A stretch of DNA of 64,000 bases from Methyloversatilis sp. (GCF_030696805.1 NZ_JAUYRO010000095.1:96308-160307); one strand, 5' to 3'; counted from the first letter of the stretch, positions 9,842 to 20,952 are shown. The notes: generated from the sequence alone by a model not told the origin. Numbers and translations: made by a program.

Positions 9842-9860
9842 GTTAACCCTTCGGGTTAAC
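9842..9860. promoter_or_regulatory. Perfect 8-bp inverted repeat/hairpin GTTAACCC-TTC-GGGTTAAC, 17 bp before the GTG start of the STAS gene
   Basis: Read directly. Confidence 0.5.
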
Positions 9861-9877
9861 CCGATATCTTTCCGTCC

Positions 9878-11098
9878 GTGGCCTTTTCATTCTTCAAGAA
9901 ATCACCTGCGCCGCAGGTCGAGACGCGCAAACCCGTGCAGCCCGCCCGCGGCGGCACGGCTTCGCGTCCGCCCCAGAGCACGCCGCCCCAGAGCGGGCCG
10001 CGCAATGTTGCGCCGAGCGTGTCGCCATCGAGTGGCCTGATATCGCTCGACTTCATCTCGCGCGATCCGCTCGAGGGCGCGCGTCGCATGGGCAAGGGCG
10101 AGCTGGAAGTGCAGGACGTTGCCAGCGGACTGCACCCGGTGGTCGAAGAGGCGGCGATGCTGTTTGCCAACGGTGACGATGAAGCCGCACTGAGTGCGCT
10201 CGAGCGCGCCACCTTCGACGATCTGGGCAGTTCCGCCGAGCAGGTGTGGGCGATGCTGTTCGATCTGTGCCACGCGCTCGGTCGCTGCGACGCCTTCGAA
10301 GCGCACGCGCTGGCCTATGCCGAGCGTTTCGAACGCTCTGCGCCGACCTGGCCGGCCAGCCCGTCCCGAGGCGCGGCAAATGGCCCCCCAACCCTGACGC
10401 TGTCCGGAAAGCTGTGCGAAGCCAGCCGCGCGATGATTGACCAGTTCGACCGTCTCGCTTGCAAAACCCCGCTGCTCAGGCTCGACACCGCACGCGTGCA
10501 GGACGTGGACGAAGACGGCGCGAAAATGTTGACCGAGGCGTTGGTGAAAGTCAGGCGCAGCGGCCATCGGGTGGCGATGATCAATGTCACATCCCTGCGG
10601 GATATGCTCGCACCGCGTGTCATTCCCGGTACGGCGGCGCTGCCAGAGCAATGGCTGCTTTATCTGGAAACGCTGCAGCAGCTGGGCGACGAAGCGACAT
10701 TCGAGGAATTTGCCATCCAGTATGCGGTGACGTTCGAACAGTCGCCGCCGTCATGGGATGCGCGCTGGGTTTCGGCCACGCTGCTGCCGGCGGCGCCCGA
10801 GCCGGTCAAACCAAATGGCAAGCCGGCAGTGGCATTGCAGGGCGAAATCACCGGCGCCAGGCAGGACGCCTTCGCCGTGCTGACGGCCGGCGATCACCCG
10901 CCGGGTGTGCTCAAGGTCGAATGTTGCGATCTGAAACGTATGGATTTCATCAGCGCGGGCCTGCTGTTCAACGTGATCACAGCGGTGCAGGCCACCGGTC
11001 GCCAACCGCGTTTCGTCGAGGTGCGTCCCATGATTGCCGCGCTGTTCGTGCTGATCGGCGTCGCCGCGGTGGCGGAAATCCAGCAGCGGCATTTCTGA
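9878..11098 (+). CDS. STAS-domain protein of unknown function
   Basis: [13 protein letters not shown]...; C-terminal [62 protein letters not shown] is STAS-like. Confidence 0.7.
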   Translation: MAFSFFKKSPAPQVETRKPVQPARGGTASRPPQSTPPQSGPRNVAPSVSPSSGLISLDFISRDPLEGARRMGKGELEVQDVASGLHPVVEEAAMLFANGDDEAALSALERATFDDLGSSAEQVWAMLFDLCHALGRCDAFEAHALAYAERFERSAPTWPASPSRGAANGPPTLTLSGKLCEASRAMIDQFDRLACKTPLLRLDTARVQDVDEDGAKMLTEALVKVRRSGHRVAMINVTSLRDMLAPRVIPGTAALPEQWLLYLETLQQLGDEATFEEFAIQYAVTFEQSPPSWDARWVSATLLPAAPEPVKPNGKPAVALQGEITGARQDAFAVLTAGDHPPGVLKVECCDLKRMDFISAGLLFNVITAVQATGRQPRFVEVRPMIAALFVLIGVAAVAEIQQRHF

Positions 11099-11166
11099 AT
11101 CGACTCAACTGGGCCGCTGCCCGCGAGGGTAAAGTACGCGACCTTTCCGCTTCATCAGGATCAGGC

Positions 11167-11706
11167 ATGGAACAGTTTCACGGCACGACCATCCTTTCGG
11201 TGCGCCGTCCGGGGCAGGTTGCGCTCGGCGGCGACGGTCAGGTCACGCTCGGCAACATTGTCGTCAAGTCCACGGCACGCAAGGTGCGCCGCCTGTACCA
11301 GGGCCGCATTCTGGCCGGATTCGCCGGTGGCACCGCTGACGCCTTCACGCTTTTCGAGCGTTTCGAAACCAAACTGGAAAAGCATCAGGGGCATTTGCTG
11401 CGCAGCGCGGTCGAACTGGCCAAGGACTGGCGTACCGATCGCATGCTGCGCCGGCTCGAAGCCATGCTCGCTGTGGCCGATCGCGAGTCGTCGCTGATCA
11501 TCACCGGCAACGGCGATGTGCTTGAACCGGAAGGCGGCATCGTTGCCATAGGGTCGGGCGGTGCCTACGCTCAGGCAGCCGCCCGCGCACTGATCGAAAA
11601 CACCGAACTGTCCGCCAGAGATGTCATTTCGAAGTCGCTCGGCATTGCCGGCGATCTTTGCATCTACACCAACCAGAGCCACACCATCGAAGTGATCGAA
11701 TGGTGA
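11167..11706 (+). CDS. hslV: ATP-dependent protease HslVU peptidase subunit
   Basis: [67 protein letters not shown]. Confidence 0.98.
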   Translation: MEQFHGTTILSVRRPGQVALGGDGQVTLGNIVVKSTARKVRRLYQGRILAGFAGGTADAFTLFERFETKLEKHQGHLLRSAVELAKDWRTDRMLRRLEAMLAVADRESSLIITGNGDVLEPEGGIVAIGSGGAYAQAAARALIENTELSARDVISKSLGIAGDLCIYTNQSHTIEVIEW

Positions 11707-13055
11707 TGAATACAGCCGCTTCCAGTCACACCATGACGCCATCCGAAATCGTGTCCGAACTGGACAAGCACATTGTCGGGCAGACGCGTGCCAAGCGCGC
11801 CGTCGCCGTGGCGCTGCGCAACCGCTGGCGCCGCGCCCAGGTGGCCGAGCCGCTGCGTACCGAAATCACGCCGAAGAATATCCTGATGATCGGGCCGACC
11901 GGGGTCGGCAAGACGGAAATCGCGCGCCGGCTGGCGCGCCTGGCCAACGCGCCCTTCATCAAGGTCGAGGCGACCAAGTTCACCGAAGTGGGCTATGTCG
12001 GGCGCGACGTCGACAGCATCATCCGCGACCTGATGGAGATCGCGATCAAGGATCTGCGTGAGCGCGCGATGAAGGCGTCGCGCACGCGCGCCGAGGACGC
12101 CGCGGAAGACCGCATCCTGGACGTGCTGCTGCCGCCGGCCCGCCCGACGGGTTTCGGCACCGACGCGCCGCCGGCGGAAGAATCCGGCACGCGGCAGAAA
12201 TTCCGCAAGAAGCTGCGCGAAGGCGAACTGGACGACAAGGAGATCGACATCGAAGTCGCGCAGTCGGCGCAGTCGATGGAAATCCTGACCCCGCCCGGCA
12301 TGGAGGAACTGTCCGGGCAGCTGCAGTCGATGTTCCAGAACATGGGCAACCCGCGCCGCAGCAGGCGCCGTATGACCATCGCGGAAGCGATGCGCGTGCT
12401 GACCGACGAAGAAGCCGCACTGCTGGTGAATGAGGACGAGGTGAAGCAGCAGGCGCGGGCCGCGGTCGAGCAGCATGGCATCGTGTTCCTCGACGAGATC
12501 GACAAGATTGCCACCCGTTCCGAGCACGGTGGTGCGGACGTGTCGCGCCAGGGCGTGCAGCGTGACCTGTTGCCTCTGGTCGAAGGCACGACCATCAGCA
12601 CCAAGTACGGCATGGTGAAAACCGATCACATCCTGTTCATCGCTAGTGGCGCCTTCCACCTGTCGCGCCCGAGCGACCTGATACCGGAAATGCAGGGCCG
12701 ATTCCCGATCCGGGTCGAACTCGAATCATTGTCGGTGGAAGATTTCGAACGCATCCTGACCGCCACCGACGCCTGCCTGACGCGCCAGTACATTGCGCTG
12801 CTGGGCACCGACGGCGTCACGGTGGACTTCACCGCCGACGGAATCCGCCGGCTGGCCGAAGTCGCCTGGTCGGTCAATGAGCGCACCGAAAACATCGGTG
12901 CGCGCCGTCTGCACACGGTGATGGAAAAGCTGCTTGAAGACGTGTCCTTCGACGCCGGCCGGCACGACAGTGCGCTGACCGTCGATGCCGCCTATGTCGA
13001 CCTCCGCCTGGGCGAACTGTCGCAGAGCGAGGATCTTGCCCGCTATGTTCTTTGA
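11706..13055 (+). CDS. hslU: HslVU ATPase subunit
   Basis: [34 protein letters not shown]...[19 protein letters not shown]...[11 protein letters not shown]. Confidence 0.98.
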   Translation: MNTAASSHTMTPSEIVSELDKHIVGQTRAKRAVAVALRNRWRRAQVAEPLRTEITPKNILMIGPTGVGKTEIARRLARLANAPFIKVEATKFTEVGYVGRDVDSIIRDLMEIAIKDLRERAMKASRTRAEDAAEDRILDVLLPPARPTGFGTDAPPAEESGTRQKFRKKLREGELDDKEIDIEVAQSAQSMEILTPPGMEELSGQLQSMFQNMGNPRRSRRRMTIAEAMRVLTDEEAALLVNEDEVKQQARAAVEQHGIVFLDEIDKIATRSEHGGADVSRQGVQRDLLPLVEGTTISTKYGMVKTDHILFIASGAFHLSRPSDLIPEMQGRFPIRVELESLSVEDFERILTATDACLTRQYIALLGTDGVTVDFTADGIRRLAEVAWSVNERTENIGARRLHTVMEKLLEDVSFDAGRHDSALTVDAAYVDLRLGELSQSEDLARYVL

Positions 13056-13136
13056 GCGCACTCCGGTGCGTACAGAACTTTCCGTCTACCCGAGCTTCTG
13101 CCTGAATGTCCCCCCGTCCGTCCACCTGAGCGTCCG

Positions 13137-13616
13137 ATGACCCCGATCGCCCGTACCCGCCTGCTGTTCGTCCTGTCCTACGTCTGTTTCGGCCTGGTTG
13201 CCTTTGCGCTCTACCTGCAGCACGTCGAACGGCTGGCGCCGTGCCCACTGTGCATCCTGCAGCGCTACGCCTTTGCCGGTGCCGGCCTGTTCCTGTTGCT
13301 GAGCGGATTGTTCGGCGGCACGCTGTCGCGCAGCGGGCTTTGGCTGGCGGCGCTGGTCGCCGGCGCGGGCGCGGCGATCGCCGGGCGGCACGTCTATGTG
13401 CTGTACCACCCGTCGGTCAGCTGTGGTCTTGATCCGGTCGAGGACTTCGTAAACAGCCTGCCGCCTGCGCAGTGGCTGCCCCAGCTGTTTTTCGCCGACG
13501 GCGCCTGCGGCGCCAAATTGCCGCCCATCTTCGGGCTCGACATTCCTGAGTGGTCGCTCGCCTGGCTGGTGGCACTGGCGCTGATCGCCGTGCTGCTCTC
13601 GTGGCGCCGGCACTGA
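13137..13616 (+). CDS. dsbB: Disulfide bond formation protein B
   Basis: ALYLQHVERLAPCPLCILQRYAFAG...; two Cys pairs. Confidence 0.93.
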   Translation: MTPIARTRLLFVLSYVCFGLVAFALYLQHVERLAPCPLCILQRYAFAGAGLFLLLSGLFGGTLSRSGLWLAALVAGAGAAIAGRHVYVLYHPSVSCGLDPVEDFVNSLPPAQWLPQLFFADGACGAKLPPIFGLDIPEWSLAWLVALALIAVLLSWRRH

Positions 13617-13725
13617 GCAGCCGTACCCGCTGTTCCATTTGTGCCGCATCCGGAAGGGTGTCGAGCACAAGCGACAGTTGCTGATGCACAATCCGCGTGC
13701 ATCAATCTTTCTGCTTCCGGACACT

Positions 13726-15048
13726 ATGAACCATCAGAAAAAACCCGTCATCGTGGTGGTGGGCGGCGGCGCAGGCGGACTCGAGCTCGTGACCAGTCTT
13801 GGAGACCGCTACGGCGAAAAGGGTCTGGCCGACGTGGTGCTGGTCGACGCCTCGCCGATCCATATCTGGAAGCCGCACCTGCACGAAGTTGCTGCCGGGC
13901 GCATGGACATGCACATGCACCGGCTCGAATACGTCGCCCAGGCGCGCTGGCACAGCTTCGAGTTCCAGCTTGGCCGAATGACGGCGATCGACCGTGAGCG
14001 CAAGACCATCCACATCGAGGCGGTGCCGGACTTCGACGGTGACCCCATGCTGCCGGAGCGCGAACTGCATTACGACTATCTGGTGATCGCCATCGGCAGC
14101 ACGGTGAATACCTTCGGCATTCCGGGCGCCGACGACTTCACGATGGCGCTCGACTCGACCCACGACGCCGAACGTTTCCGGCAGAAGCTGGTGGCCGCCT
14201 GCATGCGTGCCGATGCGCGCGCCGAGCGTGGCGAGCCGCACCAGGTGTCGATTGCCATCATCGGGGCTGGCGCAACCGGTGTCGAACTGTCGGCCGAGCT
14301 GCGGCATACCAGCAAGGTGTTGCGGGCCTTCGGCGTGCACAGCATGGACCCGCGGAAGGACGTCCGCATCACGCTGATCGAGGCGGCCGATCGGGTGCTG
14401 CCGGCGCTGCCGACACGCATTTCGGTTTCGGTCGAAGGCCTGCTCAAGAAGATGGGCATCGATGTGCTGAAGTCCGAGCGGGTCAGCGAAGTGAGCAAGG
14501 ACGGTCTGGCCACGGCCAGCGGCCAGTTCATCCGTGCCGACCTGATGGTGTGGGCCGCAGGCATCAAGGCGCCGAACATGCTTGCCGGTTTCGGCGGACT
14601 GGAATCGAACCGCATCAACCAGTTGGTGGTGGATGATCACCTGACCACCACACGCGACCCGGACGTGTTTGCCTTCGGCGACTGTGCCGCCTGCGTCTGG
14701 CTGGATGGCGAAGGCACGATTCCGCCGCGTGCACAGGCGGCACACCAGCAGGCCAGCTATCTGGTGAAGATTTTCGACATGCGCCTGTTCGGCAAGGGCG
14801 ATCCGGGCCCGTTCAGATACAAGGACTTCGGCTCGCTGGTATCACTGGGCAAGACCGGCGCAACCGGCAACCTGATGGGCGGCATCATTGGCGGCAGCAT
14901 GTTCATCGAAGGCCTGGTGGCACGCGTGATGTACCGCTCGCTGTACCAGATGCATCAGATCGCGCTGCACGGCTGGATCAAAAGTTCGATCGACGCGCTG
15001 GCACGCATCATCAAGCGCAGCACGGAGCCGCACGTCAAGCTGCATTGA
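13726..15048 (+). CDS. ndh: NAD(P)/FAD-dependent NADH dehydrogenase (type II, Ndh-like)
   Basis: VIVVVGGGAGGLELVTSLGDR, IAIIGAGATGVELSAEL, VFAFGDCAACVW. Confidence 0.9.
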   Translation: MNHQKKPVIVVVGGGAGGLELVTSLGDRYGEKGLADVVLVDASPIHIWKPHLHEVAAGRMDMHMHRLEYVAQARWHSFEFQLGRMTAIDRERKTIHIEAVPDFDGDPMLPERELHYDYLVIAIGSTVNTFGIPGADDFTMALDSTHDAERFRQKLVAACMRADARAERGEPHQVSIAIIGAGATGVELSAELRHTSKVLRAFGVHSMDPRKDVRITLIEAADRVLPALPTRISVSVEGLLKKMGIDVLKSERVSEVSKDGLATASGQFIRADLMVWAAGIKAPNMLAGFGGLESNRINQLVVDDHLTTTRDPDVFAFGDCAACVWLDGEGTIPPRAQAAHQQASYLVKIFDMRLFGKGDPGPFRYKDFGSLVSLGKTGATGNLMGGIIGGSMFIEGLVARVMYRSLYQMHQIALHGWIKSSIDALARIIKRSTEPHVKLH

Positions 15049-15066
15049 GGCAGAGGCAGAATTTAA

Positions 15067-15099
15067 GGGACCAGGGACCAGGGACCAGGGACCAGGGGG
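15067..15099 (+). repeat. Tandem repeat (GGGACCA)x4 followed by a G-run; canonical G-quadruplex pattern
   Basis: GGGACCAGGGACCAGGGACCAGGGACCAGGGGG between convergent ndh and moeB/thiF. Confidence 0.9.
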
Positions 15100-15181
15100 C
15101 CGGTGCCTGGTTCGGGCGATGTGCTGAGGTTGGTCTGCCCGACGGCGTCGCTGCGGCGGCGAGTGGGCAGGAACCGGGCGA

Positions 15182-15934
15182 TCAGGTCCGCTGGCCGCAG
15201 ACTTCGCATGCGGGGTCGCGTGGCAGCGTGATGCTGCGCCACTCCATGCCCAGTGCGTCGAGCAGCAGCAGCCGGCCGGCCAGCGACTGGCCGGTGTGCG
15301 CCAGCAGCTTGAGGGCCTCGGCGGCCTGCATCGTGCCGATGATGCCGGTCAGCGGCGCGAACACGCCCATCACCGCGCAGCGCACCTCGTCGGCGTCGCC
15401 ACCTTCCGGAAACAGGCAGTGGTAGCAGGGTGCCCCGGCGTCGCGGCTGTCGAATACCGACACCTGACCGTCGAAACGAATCGCCGCACCGGACACCAGC
15501 GGCGTGCGCGCGGCCACGCAGGCGCGGTTGATGGCATGGCGAGTAGCGAAATTGTCGCTGCAGTCGAGCACCACGTCGGCCGCCTCGACCTGTTCGCGCA
15601 AAGCGTCGCCAGCCAGCCGTGTCTTGAGCGCGATCACCGCGATGCTCGGATTGATGTCGTGCAACGCTTCTCGCGCCGACTCGACCTTGGCCCGCCCGAC
15701 CGAATGCTGCCGGTGCAGCACCTGTCGCTGCAGATTCGTCAGATCGACCTCGTCATCGTCGACGATCACCAGCGTGCCGACACCGGCTGCCGCCATGTAG
15801 AGCGCCGCCGGGCAGCCCAGGCCACCGGCGCCGACGATCAGGGCACGCGATGCGAGCAGCCTGTCCTGTCCTTCGATACCTATCGGGTCCAGCAGGATGT
15901 GCCGGCTGTAGCGCAGCAGTTGTTCGTCGTTCAT
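15182..15934 (-). CDS. moeB: MoeB/ThiF-family adenylyltransferase
   Basis: MNDEQLLRYSRHILLDPIGIEGQDRLLASRALIVGAGGLGCPAALYMAAAGVGTLVIVDDDEVDLTNLQRQ. Confidence 0.92.
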   Translation of the reverse strand: MNDEQLLRYSRHILLDPIGIEGQDRLLASRALIVGAGGLGCPAALYMAAAGVGTLVIVDDDEVDLTNLQRQVLHRQHSVGRAKVESAREALHDINPSIAVIALKTRLAGDALREQVEAADVVLDCSDNFATRHAINRACVAARTPLVSGAAIRFDGQVSVFDSRDAGAPCYHCLFPEGGDADEVRCAVMGVFAPLTGIIGTMQAAEALKLLAHTGQSLAGRLLLLDALGMEWRSITLPRDPACEVCGQRT

Positions 15935-15961
15935 TGCAGAAAAGGTTGCGGCCGTGCGGTG

Positions 15962-16426
15962 TCAGCGGTAGTCGCGCAGTTCGGTCGGCGTGTCGTCATG
16001 GTCGCCATGCGGATGGTGCTGCCAGGCCTTGACATAGATTTCGTTCGATTTCTTGATCAGCCGTTCCGGCTGCCGCAGGTTGCGCAGCTGGGTGTCTTCG
16101 CAGAAGTGCAGCAGCGCGCGCAGGATGCGCATGACCAGCCCGGTGTCGGTGTGGAAGCCGTTCTGGTCGAGCAGCCGTTCGATGCTGCGAAAGCTGTGCT
16201 CGGCCAGACTGTACTCGATGGCCAGTGCGCGACCCCGGCGACCGGTGACGGTGATGTTGCCCTGTTCGGTGAGAAAGCGGCTTGCTTCATCGATCCGCTC
16301 GTAGCTGCGCAGGCTGAAGCGCAGTTCGCGGTGCTTCATCAGACCGGCCTGAGGGCCGTAACCCGGCTTGCGCGGGGCGCGGTGTTCGCGACCAAAACGA
16401 CGCTTGCTTGCATGAGCGGCCATCAT
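15962..16426 (-). CDS. Hypothetical protein
   Basis: 154-aa ORF MKHRELRFSLRSYERIDEASRFLTEQGNITVTGRRGRALAIEYSLAEHSFRSIERLLDQNGF..., collinear with moeB and ctpA; fills the gap between them. Confidence 0.6.
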   Translation of the reverse strand: MMAAHASKRRFGREHRAPRKPGYGPQAGLMKHRELRFSLRSYERIDEASRFLTEQGNITVTGRRGRALAIEYSLAEHSFRSIERLLDQNGFHTDTGLVMRILRALLHFCEDTQLRNLRQPERLIKKSNEIYVKAWQHHPHGDHDDTPTELRDYR

Positions 16427-16508
16427 TCAGCTCCTCAATCCGGTAGGTCCGACGGTCCGCATGCGGACGCCGGACACGCTGGCCAGACCGCATGGTCGCG
16501 GTCGCAGC

Positions 16509-17906
16509 TCAGTTCTTCTGCATGATCTGCAGGCCCTTCAGCAGATTCAGCGCCTGTGTGAACTGGTAGTCGGTCTTGGTCGCGAATTCGAACGGCGCAG
16601 CCTGCTTGCCGTCCTCGTCTTCCTTCGCCGGACCCGGCTTGCCCTTGGCCCCTGCATCGGCCGGCATGGCCGGGATTTCCACGTCCTTGTCGTTGTTCAG
16701 GTGGCGGTCGAGGTCGACTTCGCGCAGGCGCATTCCGGTGCTGCCATTCGCGCTTTCCTCGACAACGATGTCCGGCACGATACCCTTGGCCTGGATTGAG
16801 CGACCGTTCGGCGTGTAATAGCGTGCCGTGGTCAGCTTGATCGCCGTATTGTTGGTCAGCGGCATGATGGTCTGCACCGAACCCTTGCCGAAGGTCTGGG
16901 TGCCCATGATGACAGCGCGCTTGTGGTCCTGCAGGGCGCCGGCGACGATTTCCGAGGCCGAAGCCGATCCCGAATTCACCAGCACCACCAGCGGTACCGA
17001 TTTGGCACCTGCAGGCAGGGTCTGCAGGAAGTCATCGCGGCTGCCGCGCAGGTAGTCTTCCGGCGAGGCGATGAAACGGCGCTTTGCGTCATCGGTGCGA
17101 CCGTCGGTCGATACCACCAGCGCCTTCGGCTGCAGGAAAGCCGCCGATACGCCGACCGCGCCGTGCAGCAGGCCGCCAGGATCGTTGCGCAGGTCGAGTA
17201 CCAGACCCTTCAGCTCGCCGTCCTTGTAGAGTTTGCCGATATGCTTGACCAGATCTTCCGCGCTCTGCTCCTGGAACTGGGTCAGCCGCAGGTAGCCGTA
17301 GCCCGGCTCGACCAGCTTGGACTTCACGCTCTGCACCTTGATCACTTCGCGCATCAGCGTCACTTCGATCGGCTTGGTTTCGCCCTTGCGCGCGATGGTC
17401 AGGCGGATGCTGGTGTTCGGCTTGCCGCGCATGCGCTTGACCGCGTCGCCGAGGTTCAGTCCCTTGGTCGACGTGTCGTCCAGCTTGATGATCAGGTCGC
17501 CCGACTTGATGCCGGCGCGAAACGCAGGTGTGTCCTCGATCGGCGACACCACCTTGACGAAACCGTCTTCCATGCCGACTTCGATGCCGAGGCCGCCGAA
17601 TTCGCCCTGGGTGCCGGCCTGCAGGTCCTTGAACGCATCCTGATCAAGGTAGGCCGAGTGCGGGTCGAGGCCGGACAACATGCCGCTGATGGCCTGCGTG
17701 ATCAATTTCTTGTCATCGACCGGCTCGACGTAGCTGGCCTTGACCGCATTGAGGACGTCAGCGAACTGGCGGAGTTCTTCCACCGGCAGGCTGCTGCCGG
17801 GCGTCTTGTTCGCATTGGCGGAGAAATTGAGACTGAGCAGCACACCTGCACAGAGCCCGATCATGATCAGGCCGGTTTGCTGCAGCTTCTTTTGCATCGA
17901 AAGCAC
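16509..17906 (-). CDS. ctpA: Carboxyl-terminal processing protease (S41 peptidase with PDZ domain)
   Basis: GEFGGLGIEVGMEDGFVKVVSPIEDTPAFRAGIKSGDLIIKLD...LVLDLRNDPGGLLHGAV...VNSGSASASEIVAGALQDHKRA. Confidence 0.95.
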   Translation of the reverse strand: MLSMQKKLQQTGLIMIGLCAGVLLSLNFSANANKTPGSSLPVEELRQFADVLNAVKASYVEPVDDKKLITQAISGMLSGLDPHSAYLDQDAFKDLQAGTQGEFGGLGIEVGMEDGFVKVVSPIEDTPAFRAGIKSGDLIIKLDDTSTKGLNLGDAVKRMRGKPNTSIRLTIARKGETKPIEVTLMREVIKVQSVKSKLVEPGYGYLRLTQFQEQSAEDLVKHIGKLYKDGELKGLVLDLRNDPGGLLHGAVGVSAAFLQPKALVVSTDGRTDDAKRRFIASPEDYLRGSRDDFLQTLPAGAKSVPLVVLVNSGSASASEIVAGALQDHKRAVIMGTQTFGKGSVQTIMPLTNNTAIKLTTARYYTPNGRSIQAKGIVPDIVVEESANGSTGMRLREVDLDRHLNNDKDVEIPAMPADAGAKGKPGPAKEDEDGKQAAPFEFATKTDYQFTQALNLLKGLQIMQKN

Positions 17907-17930
17907 TCCGCGTGTGTATCGGCCGGAAAT

Positions 17931-19166
17931 CTAGCGGGAAACCCATTTCAAGGGATCCAGCGCTTGTCCCTGATGCCGCAATTCAAAGTATAAACCCGAT
18001 TCCAGAGCCCCACCGCTGCTGCCGATCGAGGCGATGTTCTCGCCGCTGCCAACGCGTGCGCCCACCCCTTTGAGCAGGGCTTCGTTGTTGCCGTAGATGC
18101 TCAGATAGTGGTCGCCGTGGTCGACGATGATCAGGTTGCCGAAGCCGCGCAGCCAGTCGGCGAACACCACGGTGCCCGCCGCCACGGCTTTCACGTCTCC
18201 GGCACCGGCGCGGATGAAAATGCCACGCAACGGTGTGCCGCCATCGGCACTTTGGGCACCGAAGCGGCGCGCAAGTTCGCCGCTGGCCGGCCAGGGCAGT
18301 TTGCCGCGCAACTTCACGAACGGCTGGCCACCATGATCGACCGGCAGAGACTTGACGACCGGGCCGGTGTCCGCCTTGTTGCGGGCGGGTTCCGGGTTGT
18401 CACCTGGCGGCGCTGCGCCGGGTGCCGGACGTGGCACGGTGCGCGCACTTTTCTTCGACAGGGCTTCGATCAGCCTGCTGAGCCTCGCCTCGTCGCGCTT
18501 CAAAGTGGCAAGCTCACGCCGTTCGGTGCGCAACTGGGTGGCCAGTCGTTCTAGCACCTTGCGGCGCACATTGTTCTCGGCAGCCAGGCGTTCGCGTTCG
18601 AGTTCGCGTTCCGCCTCCAGCGTGCGCATCTGTTCGAGCTGGCTGTCCTGCTGTGCCAGCAGTTCGCGCTGCCGCGCGAGCGCAGCGCGGTGGGTGTCCA
18701 TCAGCGCCAGCTGGCTGCGCGAAAGACTGCGCAGGTAGTGCAGGTCGCGCGCGCTCTGGTTCGGGTCGGTGCCCGACAGCAGGTGGCGCAGTGCATCGGC
18801 TTCGCCGGCGCGCTGGTGGCCGCGCAGCAGTTGTGCAAGCTGTGCCTGCTGGCGCTGCAGCGTTGTTTCGCCGGCGGCGATGTCGGTACGGGTGCGGGCC
18901 AGCGCCGTCTCGACCTCCTTGCGCTGCCGGCTGATGTCGCGCAACGCGCGGGTGGCGTCCGAGATGGCTTTTTCGGAACCGCGTAGCTCGTCGCGAGCCT
19001 CGCGGTGCGCACTTTCCGACTGGTTAAGCTCATCGCGCAGCGCTTCCATGCGCTGCTGCAGCGCCTTGAGCTGTTCCGGACTGGACTGGACCGCGCGTTC
19101 AGCCTGTGCGGCCAGTGGCAGGGTGCACAGCAGGGCAAGGAGGAACCGGACGGTCACTCCATCCAC
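17931..19166 (-). CDS. envC: Murein hydrolase activator EnvC (coiled coil plus M23 domain)
   Basis: Coiled-coil N-terminus, C-terminal [43 protein letters not shown] (LytM/M23). Confidence 0.93.
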   Translation of the reverse strand: MDGVTVRFLLALLCTLPLAAQAERAVQSSPEQLKALQQRMEALRDELNQSESAHREARDELRGSEKAISDATRALRDISRQRKEVETALARTRTDIAAGETTLQRQQAQLAQLLRGHQRAGEADALRHLLSGTDPNQSARDLHYLRSLSRSQLALMDTHRAALARQRELLAQQDSQLEQMRTLEAERELERERLAAENNVRRKVLERLATQLRTERRELATLKRDEARLSRLIEALSKKSARTVPRPAPGAAPPGDNPEPARNKADTGPVVKSLPVDHGGQPFVKLRGKLPWPASGELARRFGAQSADGGTPLRGIFIRAGAGDVKAVAAGTVVFADWLRGFGNLIIVDHGDHYLSIYGNNEALLKGVGARVGSGENIASIGSSGGALESGLYFELRHQGQALDPLKWVSR

Positions 19167-19972
19167 GGCGGGCGTTGCTCGGTCTGCGCCTCCTCCGTAT
19201 CCGGAATCGGTGGCCGCTGGCGCTGCGGAACGGCGCGACTCTGGTTGGCCACGGCGTCAATGGCGGCCTTGATCGCCTCCTGGTCGCCCAGGTAATAATG
19301 GCGGATCGGCGTCAGGTCGTCGTCCAGCTCATAGACCAGCGGCTGTGCGGTCGGGATGTTCAGGCCGAGAATGTCCTGCTCGGACACGTTGTCGAGATAC
19401 TTGATCAGCGCACGCAGGCTGTTGCCGTGGGCCACGATGAGCACGTTCTTGCCGGATTTGATCTGCGGCACGATTTCCGCGCTCCAGAACGGCAGCACGC
19501 GGGCCACGGTGTCCTTCAGGCATTCGGTGCGCGGAAAGCATTCGTTCGGCACGTCGGCGTAGCGGGGGTTCTTGCGGTCTAGCCGCGGGTCGTCCTCTTC
19601 CAGTGCAGGCGGCGGCGTGTCGTAGGAGCGGCGCCATGCCAGCACCTGTTCCTCGCCGAAGCGCTGCGCCGTCTGCGCCTTGTCCAGACCCTGCAGCGCA
19701 CCATAGTGGCGCTCGTTCAGGCGCCAGGTCGGGCGGATCGGAATCCACATCAGGTTCATCTGTTCGAGCGCAACATACAGCGTCTTGTTGGCGCGCTTGA
19801 GCACCGACGTGAATGCCACATCGAAGCGGTAGGACTCGCGGGCGAGCAGGCGGCCGGCTTCGCGCGCCTCGATTTCGCCCTTTTCGGTCAGACCGACGTC
19901 GGTCCAGCCGGTAAAACGGTTTTCCTTGTTCCAGACGGATTCGCCATGGCGCAACAGAACGAGCTTGTACAT
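19154..19972 (-). CDS. gpmA: 2,3-bisphosphoglycerate-dependent phosphoglycerate mutase
   Basis: [32 protein letters not shown]...[22 protein letters not shown]. Confidence 0.97.
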   Translation of the reverse strand: MYKLVLLRHGESVWNKENRFTGWTDVGLTEKGEIEAREAGRLLARESYRFDVAFTSVLKRANKTLYVALEQMNLMWIPIRPTWRLNERHYGALQGLDKAQTAQRFGEEQVLAWRRSYDTPPPALEEDDPRLDRKNPRYADVPNECFPRTECLKDTVARVLPFWSAEIVPQIKSGKNVLIVAHGNSLRALIKYLDNVSEQDILGLNIPTAQPLVYELDDDLTPIRHYYLGDQEAIKAAIDAVANQSRAVPQRQRPPIPDTEEAQTEQRPPWME

Positions 19973-20238
19973 GAGGTGGGATCTGTAGGGTGGGATCGGG
20001 TCGGGCGCGGCATCTAGCGGCGGAGAGTTGCGCTACTGATTCGTGGTCTGTAGGTGAGCCGCGCGCGCTTGGGCTAAAATCGGCATTTTCCCAGAAAAAG
20101 CATTTCGCGGTCCGGTAAAAAATCGACATACCTGCGCGTTTCGACGCGTATCAAATGGTCGGACGCTTCCGAACGACGGCCCGCTAACCCGGGCACGCGA
20201 TTTCATCCCGACCCCTACACTGGCTGCTCTCAGACTCC

Positions 20239-20649
20239 ATGGACTTCGTAACGACCAACTACATCTGGGCCATCACCGCTTTCATGAGTGGTGCCGGGCT
20301 CATCTTCCTGACCATACGCCAGAAGGTGTCGGGCCCGCGCCTGTCACCGGCCCAGGCCACGCAGCTGATCAATCGCGAAGACGCGCAGGTGATCGACGTG
20401 CGTGATCAGGCGGAATGGTCCAAGGGCCACATCAATGGCGCGCGGCACATCCCGGCGGGCGAAATCCCGAAACGGCTGGGTGAGCTGGAAAAGTTCAGGC
20501 AGCGGCCGCTGATCGTCGTCTGCGCCAGCGGCCAGCGCTCGGCGAGTGCGTGCTCCGCGCTTCGCAAGGCGGGTTTCGAGAAGGTTTTCGCGCTGGACGG
20601 CGGGATCGGCGCCTGGGAACAGGCCGGTCTGCCGCTGACAAAGAAGTGA
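20239..20649 (+). CDS. Rhodanese-like domain protein (YibN-like)
   Basis: N-terminal TM, AQVIDVRDQAEWSKGHINGARHIP...PLIVVCASGQRSASACSALRKAGF. Confidence 0.9.
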   Translation: MDFVTTNYIWAITAFMSGAGLIFLTIRQKVSGPRLSPAQATQLINREDAQVIDVRDQAEWSKGHINGARHIPAGEIPKRLGELEKFRQRPLIVVCASGQRSASACSALRKAGFEKVFALDGGIGAWEQAGLPLTKK

Positions 20650-20653
20650 TGCC

Positions 20654-20911
20654 ATGGCACGCGTGCTGATGTATACAAGCGGCTTTTGTCCGTATTGCTC
20701 GCAGGCCGAACGCCTGCTGACGAGCAAGGGTGTGACCGACATCGAGAAGGTGCGCATCGACATCGATACGGATCGCCGTTCCGAAATGATGGAGCGAACC
20801 GGCCGGCGCACCGTGCCACAGATCTACATTGGCGATTACCACGTGGGCGGGTGCGATGATCTGCAGGCACTCGACCGCGAAGGCAAGTTAGACCCCCTGC
20901 TGCAGGCGTGA
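20654..20911 (+). CDS. grxC: Glutaredoxin 3
   Basis: VLMYTSGFCPYCSQAERLLTSKGV...GRRTVPQIYIGDYHVGGCDDLQAL. Confidence 0.95.
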   Translation: MARVLMYTSGFCPYCSQAERLLTSKGVTDIEKVRIDIDTDRRSEMMERTGRRTVPQIYIGDYHVGGCDDLQALDREGKLDPLLQA

Positions 20912-20952
20912 GCCGGTTTTTGCAGCCTTAACCCCCAACCGAGAAGCGAAAA

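Noticed and set aside
10459-11706. 415-aa ORF
   Set aside because: Only the C-terminal part is HslV (start 11167); the extension is an out-of-frame reading of the STAS gene.
15067-15099. CRISPR-like repeat
   Set aside because: Pure 7-bp tandem repeat without spacers.
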